From Acidobacteria bacterium Ga0077553 (GTDB lineage Bacteria > Acidobacteriota > Terriglobia > Bryobacterales > Bryobacteraceae): a DNA stretch of 53,282 nt. The stretch spans positions 1 through 53,282 of the forward strand of contig LNFE01000207.1 of NCBI GenBank assembly GCA_001464575.1, in the 5' to 3' direction. A model generated the notes under the pieces. The model did not search any database. It had not been told where the DNA came from and was given only the letters and a program-made list of their open reading frames with translations. A program made the translations under genes and the position numbers. Shown here piece after piece: positions 1 through 8,022 of the stretch (its first letter is position 1; each line of letters opens with the position of its first letter).

Positions 1-2
1 CC

Positions 3-197
3 GAGGCCTACGCCCTCTTTGCGCAAATCGACGGCCTTTGCGAACACTTCGCCCTCTATCAACCCGATCTCCCCCTTGACGATGTGGTCGAAGCCATCGT
101 CGCCCGCTGGACCTCAAGCCATGACAACCCAAAACCAACTGCAAACCGAACTGCTCGCCGGCCTCGACGAACTCGACGCCCGGCTACGTCAAACTGA
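3..197 (+). CDS. C-terminal end of a probable TetR/AcrR-family regulator (partial)
   Basis: An open frame enters from the left edge and stops at TGA 195-197. Its first ~35 residues (around IDGLCEHFALYQPDLPLDDV) resemble the C-terminal ligand-binding helix of TetR-family regulators, where an 'IDGL' segment and a closing amphipathic helix are common. The last ~25 residues are Arg/Pro-rich and overlap the start of the next gene by 77 bp, so the natural end is unsure. The DNA-binding domain lies outside the window. Family assignment rests on similarity by eye only. Confidence 0.4.
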   Translation, partial: EAYALFAQIDGLCEHFALYQPDLPLDDVVEAIVARWTSSHDNPKPTANRTARRPRRTRRPATSN

Positions 198-648
198 CCT
201 CAACGCCCTGCCGGTCTCTGGCTGGACGGCCGCCCAAATCCTCGAACACATGACGATGCTCAACACGGCCTATCTCGAGCGTCTCCGGCCCCTAGCCGCG
301 CGTGCAGAACCCCTAGCGGACGGCCGCTGGCGACCCACCCTGCTTGGCGGCTACCTCACCACCGCGCTGACAAAACCCGCCAAGCTCTCCGCCCCTGCCG
401 CCGCACGGCCCGGCCCGCAAGCCCGCCCCGGCGTCCTCGACGCCGTCCTCGCGACCCACGCCGAACTCCGCCGGCTCATCCGCCAAGCCGAATCTCTCTG
501 CTGGCGACGGTTGAAACTCACCTCGCCCTACGCCTGGTTCCTGCGGCCCAACTTCGGCGACGCCTGCCTGCTCATCCTCCGCCACGGCGAACGCCATGCG
601 GCCCAGTTAGAGCGGCTTACTTCGTCTCGAGTAAGTAGGTCGGCGTAA
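121..648 (+). CDS. DinB-like (DinB_2 superfamily) protein
   Basis: This is a 175-residue protein read from ATG 121. The open frame extends further upstream, but those residues lie over the preceding reading frame and do not look like protein. A short N-terminal helix is followed by 'GWTAAQILEHM', the typical DinB_2 first helix with its metal-binding His. Near the C-terminus 'HGERHAAQLERL' supplies the closing His pair. Family members are four-helix-bundle, metal-binding proteins, some acting as thiol-dependent transferases, but substrates are mostly unknown. The gene follows a probable TetR-type regulator, and its 3' end overlaps the convergent ATP-grasp-like gene by 32 bp. The precise function cannot be read from the sequence. 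Confidence 0.7.
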   Translation: MTTQNQLQTELLAGLDELDARLRQTDLNALPVSGWTAAQILEHMTMLNTAYLERLRPLAARAEPLADGRWRPTLLGGYLTTALTKPAKLSAPAAARPGPQARPGVLDAVLATHAELRRLIRQAESLCWRRLKLTSPYAWFLRPNFGDACLLILRHGERHAAQLERLTSSRVSRSA

Positions 649-1975
649 TGCCGGTTACCGTCGAGAAGGTCCCCGCCGCTGGCGTCAGCCAACTGGAGGC
701 ACTCTGCACTTTGCCCAGATACACGTGCGGATGAACCTCTACCCGCATCTCTTTCAAGTCCATCGATCCGTAGCTGTACACCGGGAACTTCGCCGTCGGC
801 GACTTCACGTTCTCCTGCACCACGTAAGGGCTCCGCAGCGCCGTCCGCACCGCGCGTTCCCATCCTACCTGGTCCATCTCCTCGCCGATAAACGTCTGCC
901 GCTCTTCGGTGTCGTCATTGGGCCGCAACGCCAGCCGTTCGCGATTCGCCGCGATGAACTGAGGCAGATCCACCTCGTCCGTCCCGTCCCACGCCACCAT
1001 CCGCTCGCTCACGACGCGAGTCGTCGGGATCAACTTCCGGATCGCCACCCGGTCCGCCGCCGGGAAGTGCGCCAGCACGGCCTCGTCCGTCAACAGGTCG
1101 AAAACAGCCTTTTTCTGCGCCATATCGGAGCGGAAACTGTTTACGACACAAACCTTGCCGTCGCGGTACGCCCGTACCAACGGGTGGTTATTCGGATCGA
1201 AGTGCACGACAAACTCGCGTGTCTTCATCCGCCGGTAGACGATATCGATGACGAACTCGCCCTTCCGCAGGACGCCGTTCTTGTACTCCAACTGCTCGGG
1301 CGAAGCGATAATCGTCGGCAGGCCATGCGCCGAAAAATTCTCCGCCAGCAAATGATACTCGCGCGACTCCAGCGTCTCAAACGGATGACGCATCTCGAGA
1401 ATCGCCACCTGCGGCGCGGCTTTGCCACCAAACTCTTTGTAAGCCTTCAGCAGAGCGGCTTGCAGATACTTCACCCCGCCGAGCTTGGCTAACTTTGTCG
1501 CCTTGCGGAACTCTTTCATCGGGCCGGTTTCGTACAACTCATCGGCCAAAACCTCGGCGTATAACACGCCCACGGGGGTTTCGGCGCTGTAGTCGGAGAA
1601 CCGCATGTGGCCGTTATCCAATGCCGTGTCCAACAATCCCGTCACGGCGAAATGTTTATAACCCGGATTCACCGCCGCTAACATCCGCTCAGCCGGCAGC
1701 AGATCCATCCGCGTCATCAACGCCGGGTTTTCCATGGCCATCTTCCGCAGTTGATCCACCGCGGAGGCCAGCAACTGCCCACCCTTCACGAGACCTTCGT
1801 ACTGCTCCCTCGTCACCAGATGCGGCCGTAGAAACGGCGACACCGGGCGATTGCCCAGTTCCAATTTCCGTGTCCGCAGCGTTCCATGGAAACGCTCCAC
1901 CCAGCTCAAATCGCGGAAAGGTTCTGTTTCGAGGATGCTGTGATAACGGGCAATCGCCTCGTCCACTTGATTCAT
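617..1975 (-). CDS. Circularly permuted ATP-grasp-like protein
   Basis: The protein has 452 residues from the ATG at 1975 (MNQVDEAIARYH). The frame extends 21 codons further upstream, but that part is not protein-like. Recognisable stretches are 'FVIDIVYRRMKTREF', a run of basic and acidic residues around 'KVCVVNSFRSDMAQKKAVFDLL', the late 'RSPYVVQENV' and 'RVEVHPHVYLG'. These resemble circularly permuted ATP-grasp proteins related to glutathionylspermidine synthase (CP_ATPgrasp families), which join an amine and a carboxylate using ATP. Nothing around it identifies the substrate, and it appears monocistronic. The fold assignment is moderately sure; the reaction is not known. Confidence 0.55.
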   Translation of the reverse strand: MNQVDEAIARYHSILETEPFRDLSWVERFHGTLRTRKLELGNRPVSPFLRPHLVTREQYEGLVKGGQLLASAVDQLRKMAMENPALMTRMDLLPAERMLAAVNPGYKHFAVTGLLDTALDNGHMRFSDYSAETPVGVLYAEVLADELYETGPMKEFRKATKLAKLGGVKYLQAALLKAYKEFGGKAAPQVAILEMRHPFETLESREYHLLAENFSAHGLPTIIASPEQLEYKNGVLRKGEFVIDIVYRRMKTREFVVHFDPNNHPLVRAYRDGKVCVVNSFRSDMAQKKAVFDLLTDEAVLAHFPAADRVAIRKLIPTTRVVSERMVAWDGTDEVDLPQFIAANRERLALRPNDDTEERQTFIGEEMDQVGWERAVRTALRSPYVVQENVKSPTAKFPVYSYGSMDLKEMRVEVHPHVYLGKVQSASSWLTPAAGTFSTVTGITPTYLLETK

Positions 1976-2071
1976 TGCCGTAAGCCGAACTCTAAGTATC
2001 TCACACTCAACCGCTAGCTGTACACTCGGAAACCTCAAAAACCAGCGCTAACTCTCTTCGTTTCATCGGTT

Positions 2072-2077
2072 TACAAT
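2072..2077 (+). promoter_or_regulatory. Possible -10 box upstream of the S46 peptidase operon
   Basis: TACAAT lies about 25-30 nt before the likely peptidase start in a 125-bp divergent intergenic region. No convincing -35 hexamer is visible at the usual distance, so this is a weak call. Confidence 0.3.
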
Positions 2078-2100
2078 TTTTGAAATCCGCTTATGCAAGA

Positions 2101-4149
2101 ATGGATGCAATGCGCCGACTCTTGCTTCTTCCGCTTTTCCTGCTCCTCGCCGCCGTACCGGGCGCCGCCGAGGAGGGCATGTGGCTCTTCAATAAGTTTC
2201 CCCGCGAAGAGGTAAAGAAGAAGTTCGGCTTCACGGTTACGGACCAGTTTCTCAACACGCTGCAGCTCTCCTCCGTTCGGTTCAATAACGGCGGCTCCGG
2301 CTCCTTCGTCTCGCCAAACGGGCTGCTATTTACCAACCATCACGTCGGCGCAGACTGCATTTACCAGGTTTCTTCAAAAGAAAATGACTACATGAAGAAT
2401 GGCTTCGCGGCAGATTCAACGGCCGCCGAAAAGCCCTGCCCCAGTCTCGAAGTCAACGTGCTGCAGAAGATTGAAACCGTAACGGACAAGATCAAGGCCG
2501 GGACGACGGATGCGACGGCCCCCGCCGAAGCGGCGCGCATCCGGCGTTCGAACGCCTCCGCCCTCGAAAAGGAGTGCGGCGCCGCCACCGGCAACCGCTG
2601 CGATGTCGTCACCCTCTACTCCGGCGGCCAGTACGACCTCTATCAATACAAGAAGTACACCGACGTCCGGCTCGTTTTCGCGCCGGAAGAAGGGATCGCG
2701 GCCTTCGGCGGCGACCCCGACAACTTCACCTATCCCCGCTACTGCCTCGATTTTGCGCTCTTCCGCGCGTACGAGAACGGCAAGCCCGCCCAGGTGAAGA
2801 ACTTTCTCCCCTGGTCGAAAACCGGCGCGAAGAACAACGAGCTGATTTTCGTCTCCGGCCACCCCGGCCGCACGGAACGCCTCGCGACGATGGCTGAACT
2901 CGAGTTCCAACGCGACGTCGTCATGCCGATTTCGCTCGATACGAATGGCCGCCTCGTCAAGAAGCTTCTCGCCTTCGGCGAACTCGATGCCGAGAACAAG
3001 AGGATCGCCCGCGACCTGCTTGCCGGGCTGCAGAACAGCATCAAGGCACGTACCGGCTTCCTCGCCGGCCTGCAAGAGCCAGAACTGATGCGCCTCAAGC
3101 AGGAGCAGGAGACCCGCCTGCGGAAAGCGATCGCCGACGACCCGGCCAAACAGGCCCGTTTCGGCAAGACCTGGGACGAGATCGCCGCCGCCTACTCCGA
3201 GTACAAAGCCTTCTACACGCAGTTCACCTATACCGAACGCGCTCCCGCCACCGGCTCCGAGCTCTTCGGTATCGCCAAGGGGCTTTTACGGTACCAAGCC
3301 GAGAAAGCAAAGCCCAACGGCGAACGCCTCCGCGAGTGGAACGATGCCAATCTGTCGGCCCAGGAGCAGGCGCTCTATTCCACCGCGCCCATCTACCCCT
3401 TGCTCGAAAAGCTGGCTCTCACGCACTATCTAGAAAACCTGGTCGCCACCTTCGGACCCACCGAACCGTTCGTCGTCGAAATCCTGGCCGGCCGCACCCC
3501 CTCCGCCGCGGCCGACTACTACGTGACCAACTCCAAGCTGGCCGACGTGGCCGTTCGCAAGTCTCCCGCGGCCTTCGACGACCCGATGATGAAGGTGGCC
3601 AAGGCCCTCGACCCCAAGGCGCGGGAACTGCGCAAGCGCTTTGAAGATCGCGTGGAGGCCGTCACGGTCTCAAGCGCCTCCCGCATCGCCCAAGCTCGCT
3701 TTGCTATCTACGGCGATAAGGAGTATCCGGACGCAACCTTCACCCTCCGCCTCACGTACGCGCCCGTGAAAGGCTACACCAACGCCGCCGGGAAATCGGC
3801 CCCGTGGGCGACCGATTTCTCCGGTCTCTACCGGCGCGCCACGGGCGTCGAGCCCTTCGCGCTGCCACCTTCCTGGGTCAAGGCCAAATCGGCTCTGAAG
3901 TTGAAGACCCCTTATAATTTCGTCACCACCGCCGACACCCACGGAGGCAACTCCGGCAGCCCCACGGTGAACACAAAGGGCGAAGTCGTGGGCATTCTGT
4001 TTGATGGCAACATCGAGGGGCTCCCGAACCAATACTTGTACCGCGACTCGCGGGAACGCTCGGTCCACGTCGCCAGCCAGGGGATCATTGAGGCTCTGCG
4101 GAAAGTTTATGGGGCAAATGCAGTTCTCAAGGAACTCGGCATCCTGTAA
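2101..4149 (+). CDS. S46 family serine dipeptidyl-peptidase, DPP7-like
   Basis: The exported protein has about 682 residues and a strong signal peptide (MRRLLLLPLFLLLAAVPGAA). ATG 2101 or 2110 is preferred to 2080, because the upstream residues precede the basic n-region. The mature start 'EEGMWLFNKFP' is characteristic of S46. The catalytic His is in 'LFTNHHVGADC' and the nucleophile Ser in 'GGNSGSPTVN' (Ser codon 3952-3954). The residue 18 after this Ser is Gly, in 'FDGNIEG'. In Porphyromonas enzymes this position is Gly in DPP7 and Arg in the acid-specific DPP11, so a preference for hydrophobic rather than Asp/Glu P1 residues is inferred. S46 enzymes remove N-terminal dipeptides in the periplasm. 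It heads an operon whose next two genes follow without spacing. Confidence 0.9.
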   Translation: MDAMRRLLLLPLFLLLAAVPGAAEEGMWLFNKFPREEVKKKFGFTVTDQFLNTLQLSSVRFNNGGSGSFVSPNGLLFTNHHVGADCIYQVSSKENDYMKNGFAADSTAAEKPCPSLEVNVLQKIETVTDKIKAGTTDATAPAEAARIRRSNASALEKECGAATGNRCDVVTLYSGGQYDLYQYKKYTDVRLVFAPEEGIAAFGGDPDNFTYPRYCLDFALFRAYENGKPAQVKNFLPWSKTGAKNNELIFVSGHPGRTERLATMAELEFQRDVVMPISLDTNGRLVKKLLAFGELDAENKRIARDLLAGLQNSIKARTGFLAGLQEPELMRLKQEQETRLRKAIADDPAKQARFGKTWDEIAAAYSEYKAFYTQFTYTERAPATGSELFGIAKGLLRYQAEKAKPNGERLREWNDANLSAQEQALYSTAPIYPLLEKLALTHYLENLVATFGPTEPFVVEILAGRTPSAAADYYVTNSKLADVAVRKSPAAFDDPMMKVAKALDPKARELRKRFEDRVEAVTVSSASRIAQARFAIYGDKEYPDATFTLRLTYAPVKGYTNAAGKSAPWATDFSGLYRRATGVEPFALPPSWVKAKSALKLKTPYNFVTTADTHGGNSGSPTVNTKGEVVGILFDGNIEGLPNQYLYRDSRERSVHVASQGIIEALRKVYGANAVLKELGIL

Positions 4150-4179
4150 ATGCATCCAACCGCCGGAGCAAATCATTCC

Positions 4180-5136
4180 ATGAAGAAAACCCTCATCGCC
4201 CTGTTGTTGCCGCTGGCGGCCTTCGCGCAGAACGGCTACGACGGTCCCGGCCGTTACGAGATTCTCAGCAACCTCTCGCAGAAGGTCCTCGATCTCGATC
4301 GCAACGACCAGCGGACCATCATTCAGTTCGAGAACCGCAACACCGACAACCAGACGTGGGACATCCAGGACGCCGGCGGCGGCTTTGTCTACATCCGCAA
4401 TGGAATGAACGGCTACGCCCTTACCCAGACCCGTCCGAACAACTCCGAGCCGGTGGCGGCGCAGCAGTACAGCGCCTCCGACGCCCAGCGCTGGCGTCTC
4501 GAGTCGGCCAACAATGGCGCCGTCCTCATCGTCAACGTCTCCGGTAAGGCGCTCGACATTCCTTACGGCAAAAAAGACAACGGCATCAAGATCAACACCT
4601 ACAACAAAAACGGTGAGATCAACCAGCAATGGACCCTGCGCCGCGTGGCCGGCTATAACACGAACACCCAAAATCAACCCGGCTACAACGACCGCCGGAA
4701 CCGGCGCGACCGGCAAAACCGGCAGAACCAGCAGAACCAGCAAAACTACCCCAATTCTGGAAACAGCCGCTACGACAACCCTAACCAACCCTACAACCCG
4801 GCTGGCGGCGGCGTGGGCAACCGCGACGCCAAGTACTTCGATCAGAACGCGAATATGTGGAAGATGGATGGCGACGGCGCGTGCTTCTACACGCAGCCCC
4901 AGTACAAGGGCGAAGCGTTCTGCGTCGTCTCCGGCGACCAGCGTCAGCGTTTGAGCAGCGATTGGAACAACAGCTTCACCTCCGTCCGCTTCTTCGGGCG
5001 CGCGAGCCGCATTACCGTGGCGGACCAAGCCAACCTGGGCGGCCGCACGGAGATGATCACCCGCGACGTCCCCAACATGCGTAACTTCAGCCGCGGCGCT
5101 TGGAATAACCGCATCAGCTCTCTGCGCATCGACTAA
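4180..5136 (+). CDS. Secreted ricin-type lectin plus beta/gamma-crystallin-like protein
   Basis: The protein has 318 residues from ATG 4180, with signal peptide MKKTLIALLLPLAAFAQ. An in-frame ATG at 4150 directly abuts the previous stop but adds a non-signal leader. Residues ~20-150 form a beta-trefoil (RICIN) domain: repeated 'QxW' elements in 'NTDNQTWDI', 'DAQRWRLE' and 'INQQWTLR', with 'VLDLDR' and 'ALDIPY' repeats. A linker very rich in Asn, Gln and Arg follows (~155-200). The C-terminal ~95 residues ('GDGACFYTQPQYKGEAFCV', 'ITVADQANLGGRTEMI') resemble a beta/gamma-crystallin fold, as also seen in I36-type inhibitors. It probably binds glycans or proteins outside the cell. Its place between a peptidase and a permease suggests a shared regulon; an inhibitor or carrier role for the peptidase is speculative. 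Confidence 0.75.
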   Translation: MKKTLIALLLPLAAFAQNGYDGPGRYEILSNLSQKVLDLDRNDQRTIIQFENRNTDNQTWDIQDAGGGFVYIRNGMNGYALTQTRPNNSEPVAAQQYSASDAQRWRLESANNGAVLIVNVSGKALDIPYGKKDNGIKINTYNKNGEINQQWTLRRVAGYNTNTQNQPGYNDRRNRRDRQNRQNQQNQQNYPNSGNSRYDNPNQPYNPAGGGVGNRDAKYFDQNANMWKMDGDGACFYTQPQYKGEAFCVVSGDQRQRLSSDWNNSFTSVRFFGRASRITVADQANLGGRTEMITRDVPNMRNFSRGAWNNRISSLRID

Positions 5137-6438
5137 ATGAAACAGGGGTTGGCGGAGTACTTTGCCTTTGCCGAGTTAGGAACCAACTGGCGCACCGAAA
5201 TTCTCGCCGGTTGTACCACCTTCCTGACAATGGCTTACATCGTCTTCGTCAATCCCTCTATTCTGGCTCAGGCCGGCATGCCCGCCGCCGCGGTAACCGC
5301 CGCGACGTGTCTGGCGGCCGGCTTGGCGAGCATTCTGATGGGCGCCGTGGCCCGCTACCCGTTGGCCATGGCGCCCGGGATGGGGTTAAACGCCTACTTT
5401 ACCTATGCTGTCGTGCAAGGCATGGGGGTTTCCTGGCAAACCGCCCTGGGCGCCGTGTTTCTCTCCGGCGCCGCTTTTTTGCTGCTGACGTTGACGGGCC
5501 TTCGCCGCCGGCTGGTCGAAGCCGTCCCGCCGTCCCTCTACGCCGCCGTCGCCGTCGGCATCGGCCTCTTCATCGCTTTCATCGGCTTGAAGAACGCGGG
5601 GATCGTCGTCGCGCACCCGGCCACCGCCCTCGCCCTCGGCGACCTTCGCGCTCCCGGCCCCGCCACCGCGCTGGCCGGACTGCTTTTTACGGCCATTCTG
5701 CTCGTTCGCCGCGTACCCGGCGCCATGCTGCTGGGCCTGGTCGCCACCGCGCTGGCCGCCGGGTGGGGTGGCCGGACGGCGCCGGACGCTTCGCTGACGG
5801 CCATCGCCGCAACCGCCGGCCAACTCGATATCGCCGGCGCTCTTCGCCTGGGCCTCCTTGAAATCATCTTCGCTTTCCTGTTCGTCGACCTTTTCGATAA
5901 TCTGGGCACGCTGCTGGCCGTCTCGAAGCGCGCTGGACTGCAGGATTCCGCCGGCCGAATCCCCCGCGTGGACCGCATCCTGTTTGCGGACTCCGTGGCC
6001 ACCATGGGCGGCGCCCTGCTCGGCACCTCCACCGTCGTCAGCTACATCGAGAGCGCGGCGGGGGTGGCGGAGGGCGGGCGAAGCGGGGTCACCGCCATCG
6101 TTACGGGACTCCTGTTCCTCGGTTCGTTTTTCGTGGCGCCCTGGCTCGGCGCAGTTCCGGCTTACGCCACCGCACCCGCTCTCATCCTGGTCGGCGCCCT
6201 CATGATGACGCACGCTAGCGAGGTCGAATGGAGCGAATACCCCGCCGCCATCCCCGCGTTTCTCACCCTCGCCGCCATCCCCTTAACTTTCAGCATCGCC
6301 ACCGGGTTAGCCTTTGGATTGATCGCCCATACCCTGTTGACCGTGGCCGCCGGACGCGCGAGAGAGATCAGCCCGTTTCTCTATCTGCTGACCGTCATCT
6401 TACTGGCGCGTTTCTTCTGGGTTCCGGCGGGCGCATAA
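5137..6438 (+). CDS. AzgA-type (NCS2 family) purine permease
   Basis: This inner-membrane transporter of 433 residues has about 12-13 hydrophobic segments. Diagnostic AzgA features are the N-terminal 'GTNWRTEILAGCTTFLTMAYI', 'VNPSILAQAGMP', 'APGMGLNAYFTY', 'FLFVDLFDNLGTL' and 'LLGTSTVVSYIESAAGVAEGGR'. Relatives are proton symporters for adenine, guanine or hypoxanthine (AdeP, GhxP, PbuG). The ATG follows the TAA of the lectin gene with no spacer, so the two are almost surely co-transcribed and probably translationally coupled. Its tail overlaps the convergent small membrane protein by 44 bp. The exact base transported cannot be fixed from the sequence. Confidence 0.92.
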   Translation: MKQGLAEYFAFAELGTNWRTEILAGCTTFLTMAYIVFVNPSILAQAGMPAAAVTAATCLAAGLASILMGAVARYPLAMAPGMGLNAYFTYAVVQGMGVSWQTALGAVFLSGAAFLLLTLTGLRRRLVEAVPPSLYAAVAVGIGLFIAFIGLKNAGIVVAHPATALALGDLRAPGPATALAGLLFTAILLVRRVPGAMLLGLVATALAAGWGGRTAPDASLTAIAATAGQLDIAGALRLGLLEIIFAFLFVDLFDNLGTLLAVSKRAGLQDSAGRIPRVDRILFADSVATMGGALLGTSTVVSYIESAAGVAEGGRSGVTAIVTGLLFLGSFFVAPWLGAVPAYATAPALILVGALMMTHASEVEWSEYPAAIPAFLTLAAIPLTFSIATGLAFGLIAHTLLTVAAGRAREISPFLYLLTVILLARFFWVPAGA

Positions 6439-6808
6439 AGAGCGGTTCGGTCTCTGGCAGTAACATCACCCAAAGGGCATAGATACCGATTGCCGTGCCT
6501 ACGGGGAACAGCAGCACCGTCGCGGCCGCCGTCAAGATACCGCCGGTGTGCGCCCACATTTGCCACCGCAGGATGCCCCGTCCTACAAGGATCAAAGGAA
6601 CAGACATCGCCATACTCAATGCAATGTAAGCGGCGGCGATCAGTCGATCCAGAGGAATCGTGGTTAGATCGTTGTGCTTCGCCTCGGCATCAAAAGCCAA
6701 TAAGCCGGAGGGTCCGCCAAAGGCCGCAAGAACCCCCACGGAGGCCACTGCTCCAAAGATTCCAAAACCGATAAAGATCTTACCCACCGCGCGGATCTGC
6801 TCTTGCAA
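6395..6808 (-). CDS. Small membrane protein, unknown function
   Basis: Read from a TTG at 6808, the product has ~137 residues with three to four hydrophobic segments (around IFIGFGIFGAVASVGVLAAF, LIAAAYIALSMAMSVPLILV, THTGGILTAAATVLLF-like and IGIYALWVMLL). No ATG is available. TTG 6808 follows AGGGAG directly, and a GTG at 6787 is another choice, so the start is uncertain. The last segment 'GIYALWVMLLPETEPLF' resembles the end of small DoxX/DUF-type membrane proteins. It lies 20 bp downstream of the GT-C gene on the same strand and is probably co-transcribed with it. The 3' end overlaps the permease gene. Confidence 0.6.
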   Translation of the reverse strand: MQEQIRAVGKIFIGFGIFGAVASVGVLAAFGGPSGLLAFDAEAKHNDLTTIPLDRLIAAAYIALSMAMSVPLILVGRGILRWQMWAHTGGILTAAATVLLFPVGTAIGIYALWVMLLPETEPLFMRPPEPRRNAPVR

Positions 6809-6828
6809 CTCCCTACAACTCCAACCTT

Positions 6829-8022
6829 CTATTGTACGCGACGACGGCGCACCCACCACACGAAAAACACCCCGGCCGCGATCCCGTAAACCACTAGGTT
6901 CCACGGCCCCCGCTCCACCCACCGCCCGGAGGTCCGCCACTCGGTCAAGCCCCAGTACTGTAAGGGCGTCAGCGCCATCCAGACAGCGAGCGGCGGCGCC
7001 GCCAGCACGGCCCAGTGCGGCAGCAGCCAAGTCAGATACCAGGGATGCACATTGGCGGAGAGCAACAGGATGGCCAACGTCGTCGTGAGAACGGACTGCT
7101 CCAGCCGCAGCGGCAGCAACGCCACCCCGGCTAAGAGGCCTAACACAATGTATTTCGCCGCGGCCCGGGTCGGCGAGACGAGCTCGATCAGCCAGAACAA
7201 ACTCGGGTTATTCGACCAGCCGCCGAGAAAGCCGCTCGCGAAATCGGCATTCTCCCGGATGTCGCTGAGATACGGCAAGAACAGCACGGCGGGTACCAGC
7301 ACCGCCCAAGCGGTCCGCCGGTCGGCCCGAACGAAAGCCGGAAGCAGCAACGCGGGCCACCACTTCACGGCAATCGCCAACCCCAGCGCGAACCCCGAAC
7401 GATAGCGCATCGCGAGAGTCAACGCCAGAATCAGCAGCGCGTCATTGTGACCCATCCCCGCAAACTCCACGATCGCCAGCGGGCACCAGCCATAGAGCAA
7501 GGCGGCCCGCGCCCCGTGCCACCGCGCGAGCAGCAGCAACAAGGCGAGATCGGCCAGAATCGCGGGGGCCTTGTAGATCCAAACCGAGTCCGAAAGCCGT
7601 GCCATCTCCCGCTGCAGATTCTCGACGAGCGGCCCATAGACGGCCTTGAAGTCTTTGCCGTCCACCAGCTGAAACGTTTCGTCGCGCAGCGCGCTCCAAC
7701 GGGGGTCGCCTGGGCGCTCCTGGTATGGGTTCCCGCCCGCCAACTGCAACCGGCCTTCCCAGCGGTAGCGGTACAGGTCGTCGGTGAACACGGAGGCCAT
7801 CCAGGACGCTTCCAGGCGAAACAGCAGCGCGAAGCCCAAAACGAACCGGAGCGAAACCAACCTTTCCCATCCGGAAAAGTGGGTTACAAGAATCAGATAT
7901 ACTAAGGAGATAAATAGGTACAGGACGATGGCTAGAGTCGGGGTGCTGCGGTTCTGAGCCGCCCAAACCAAAGCCAGCAAGCCAACGCCTAGAACTGTTC
8001 CGCCCACCCCTAGCGCGCGCAT
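6829..8022 (-). CDS. GT-C type membrane glycosyltransferase (GT87/mannosyltransferase-like)
   Basis: The polytopic protein has ~397 residues from ATG 8022; in-frame ATGs at 8034 and 8052 are possible but overlap the divergent gene. The first periplasmic loop carries 'FTDDLYRYRWEGRLQLAGGNPY', the DD-type acidic motif and tryptophan-rich loop of polyprenol-phosphate-mannose-dependent GT-C enzymes. Later segments include 'GHNDALLILALTLAM', 'AVKWWPALLLP' and 'SANVHPWYLTWLLP', all common in DUF2029/GT87 proteins. Such enzymes move a sugar from a lipid-phosphate donor to a glycan on the outer face of the inner membrane. The divergent processive GT2 suggests a joint role in surface polysaccharide or glycolipid. 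Donor and acceptor are unknown. Confidence 0.72.
   Translation of the reverse strand: MRALGVGGTVLGVGLLALVWAAQNRSTPTLAIVLYLFISLVYLILVTHFSGWERLVSLRFVLGFALLFRLEASWMASVFTDDLYRYRWEGRLQLAGGNPYQERPGDPRWSALRDETFQLVDGKDFKAVYGPLVENLQREMARLSDSVWIYKAPAILADLALLLLLARWHGARAALLYGWCPLAIVEFAGMGHNDALLILALTLAMRYRSGFALGLAIAVKWWPALLLPAFVRADRRTAWAVLVPAVLFLPYLSDIRENADFASGFLGGWSNNPSLFWLIELVSPTRAAAKYIVLGLLAGVALLPLRLEQSVLTTTLAILLLSANVHPWYLTWLLPHWAVLAAPPLAVWMALTPLQYWGLTEWRTSGRWVERGPWNLVVYGIAAGVFFVWWVRRRRVQ

Noticed and set aside
3670..5028. 452-residue open frame on the minus strand
   Set aside because: Antisense to the S46 peptidase and lectin genes; long Val/Ala runs mirror the other strand and no motif is present.
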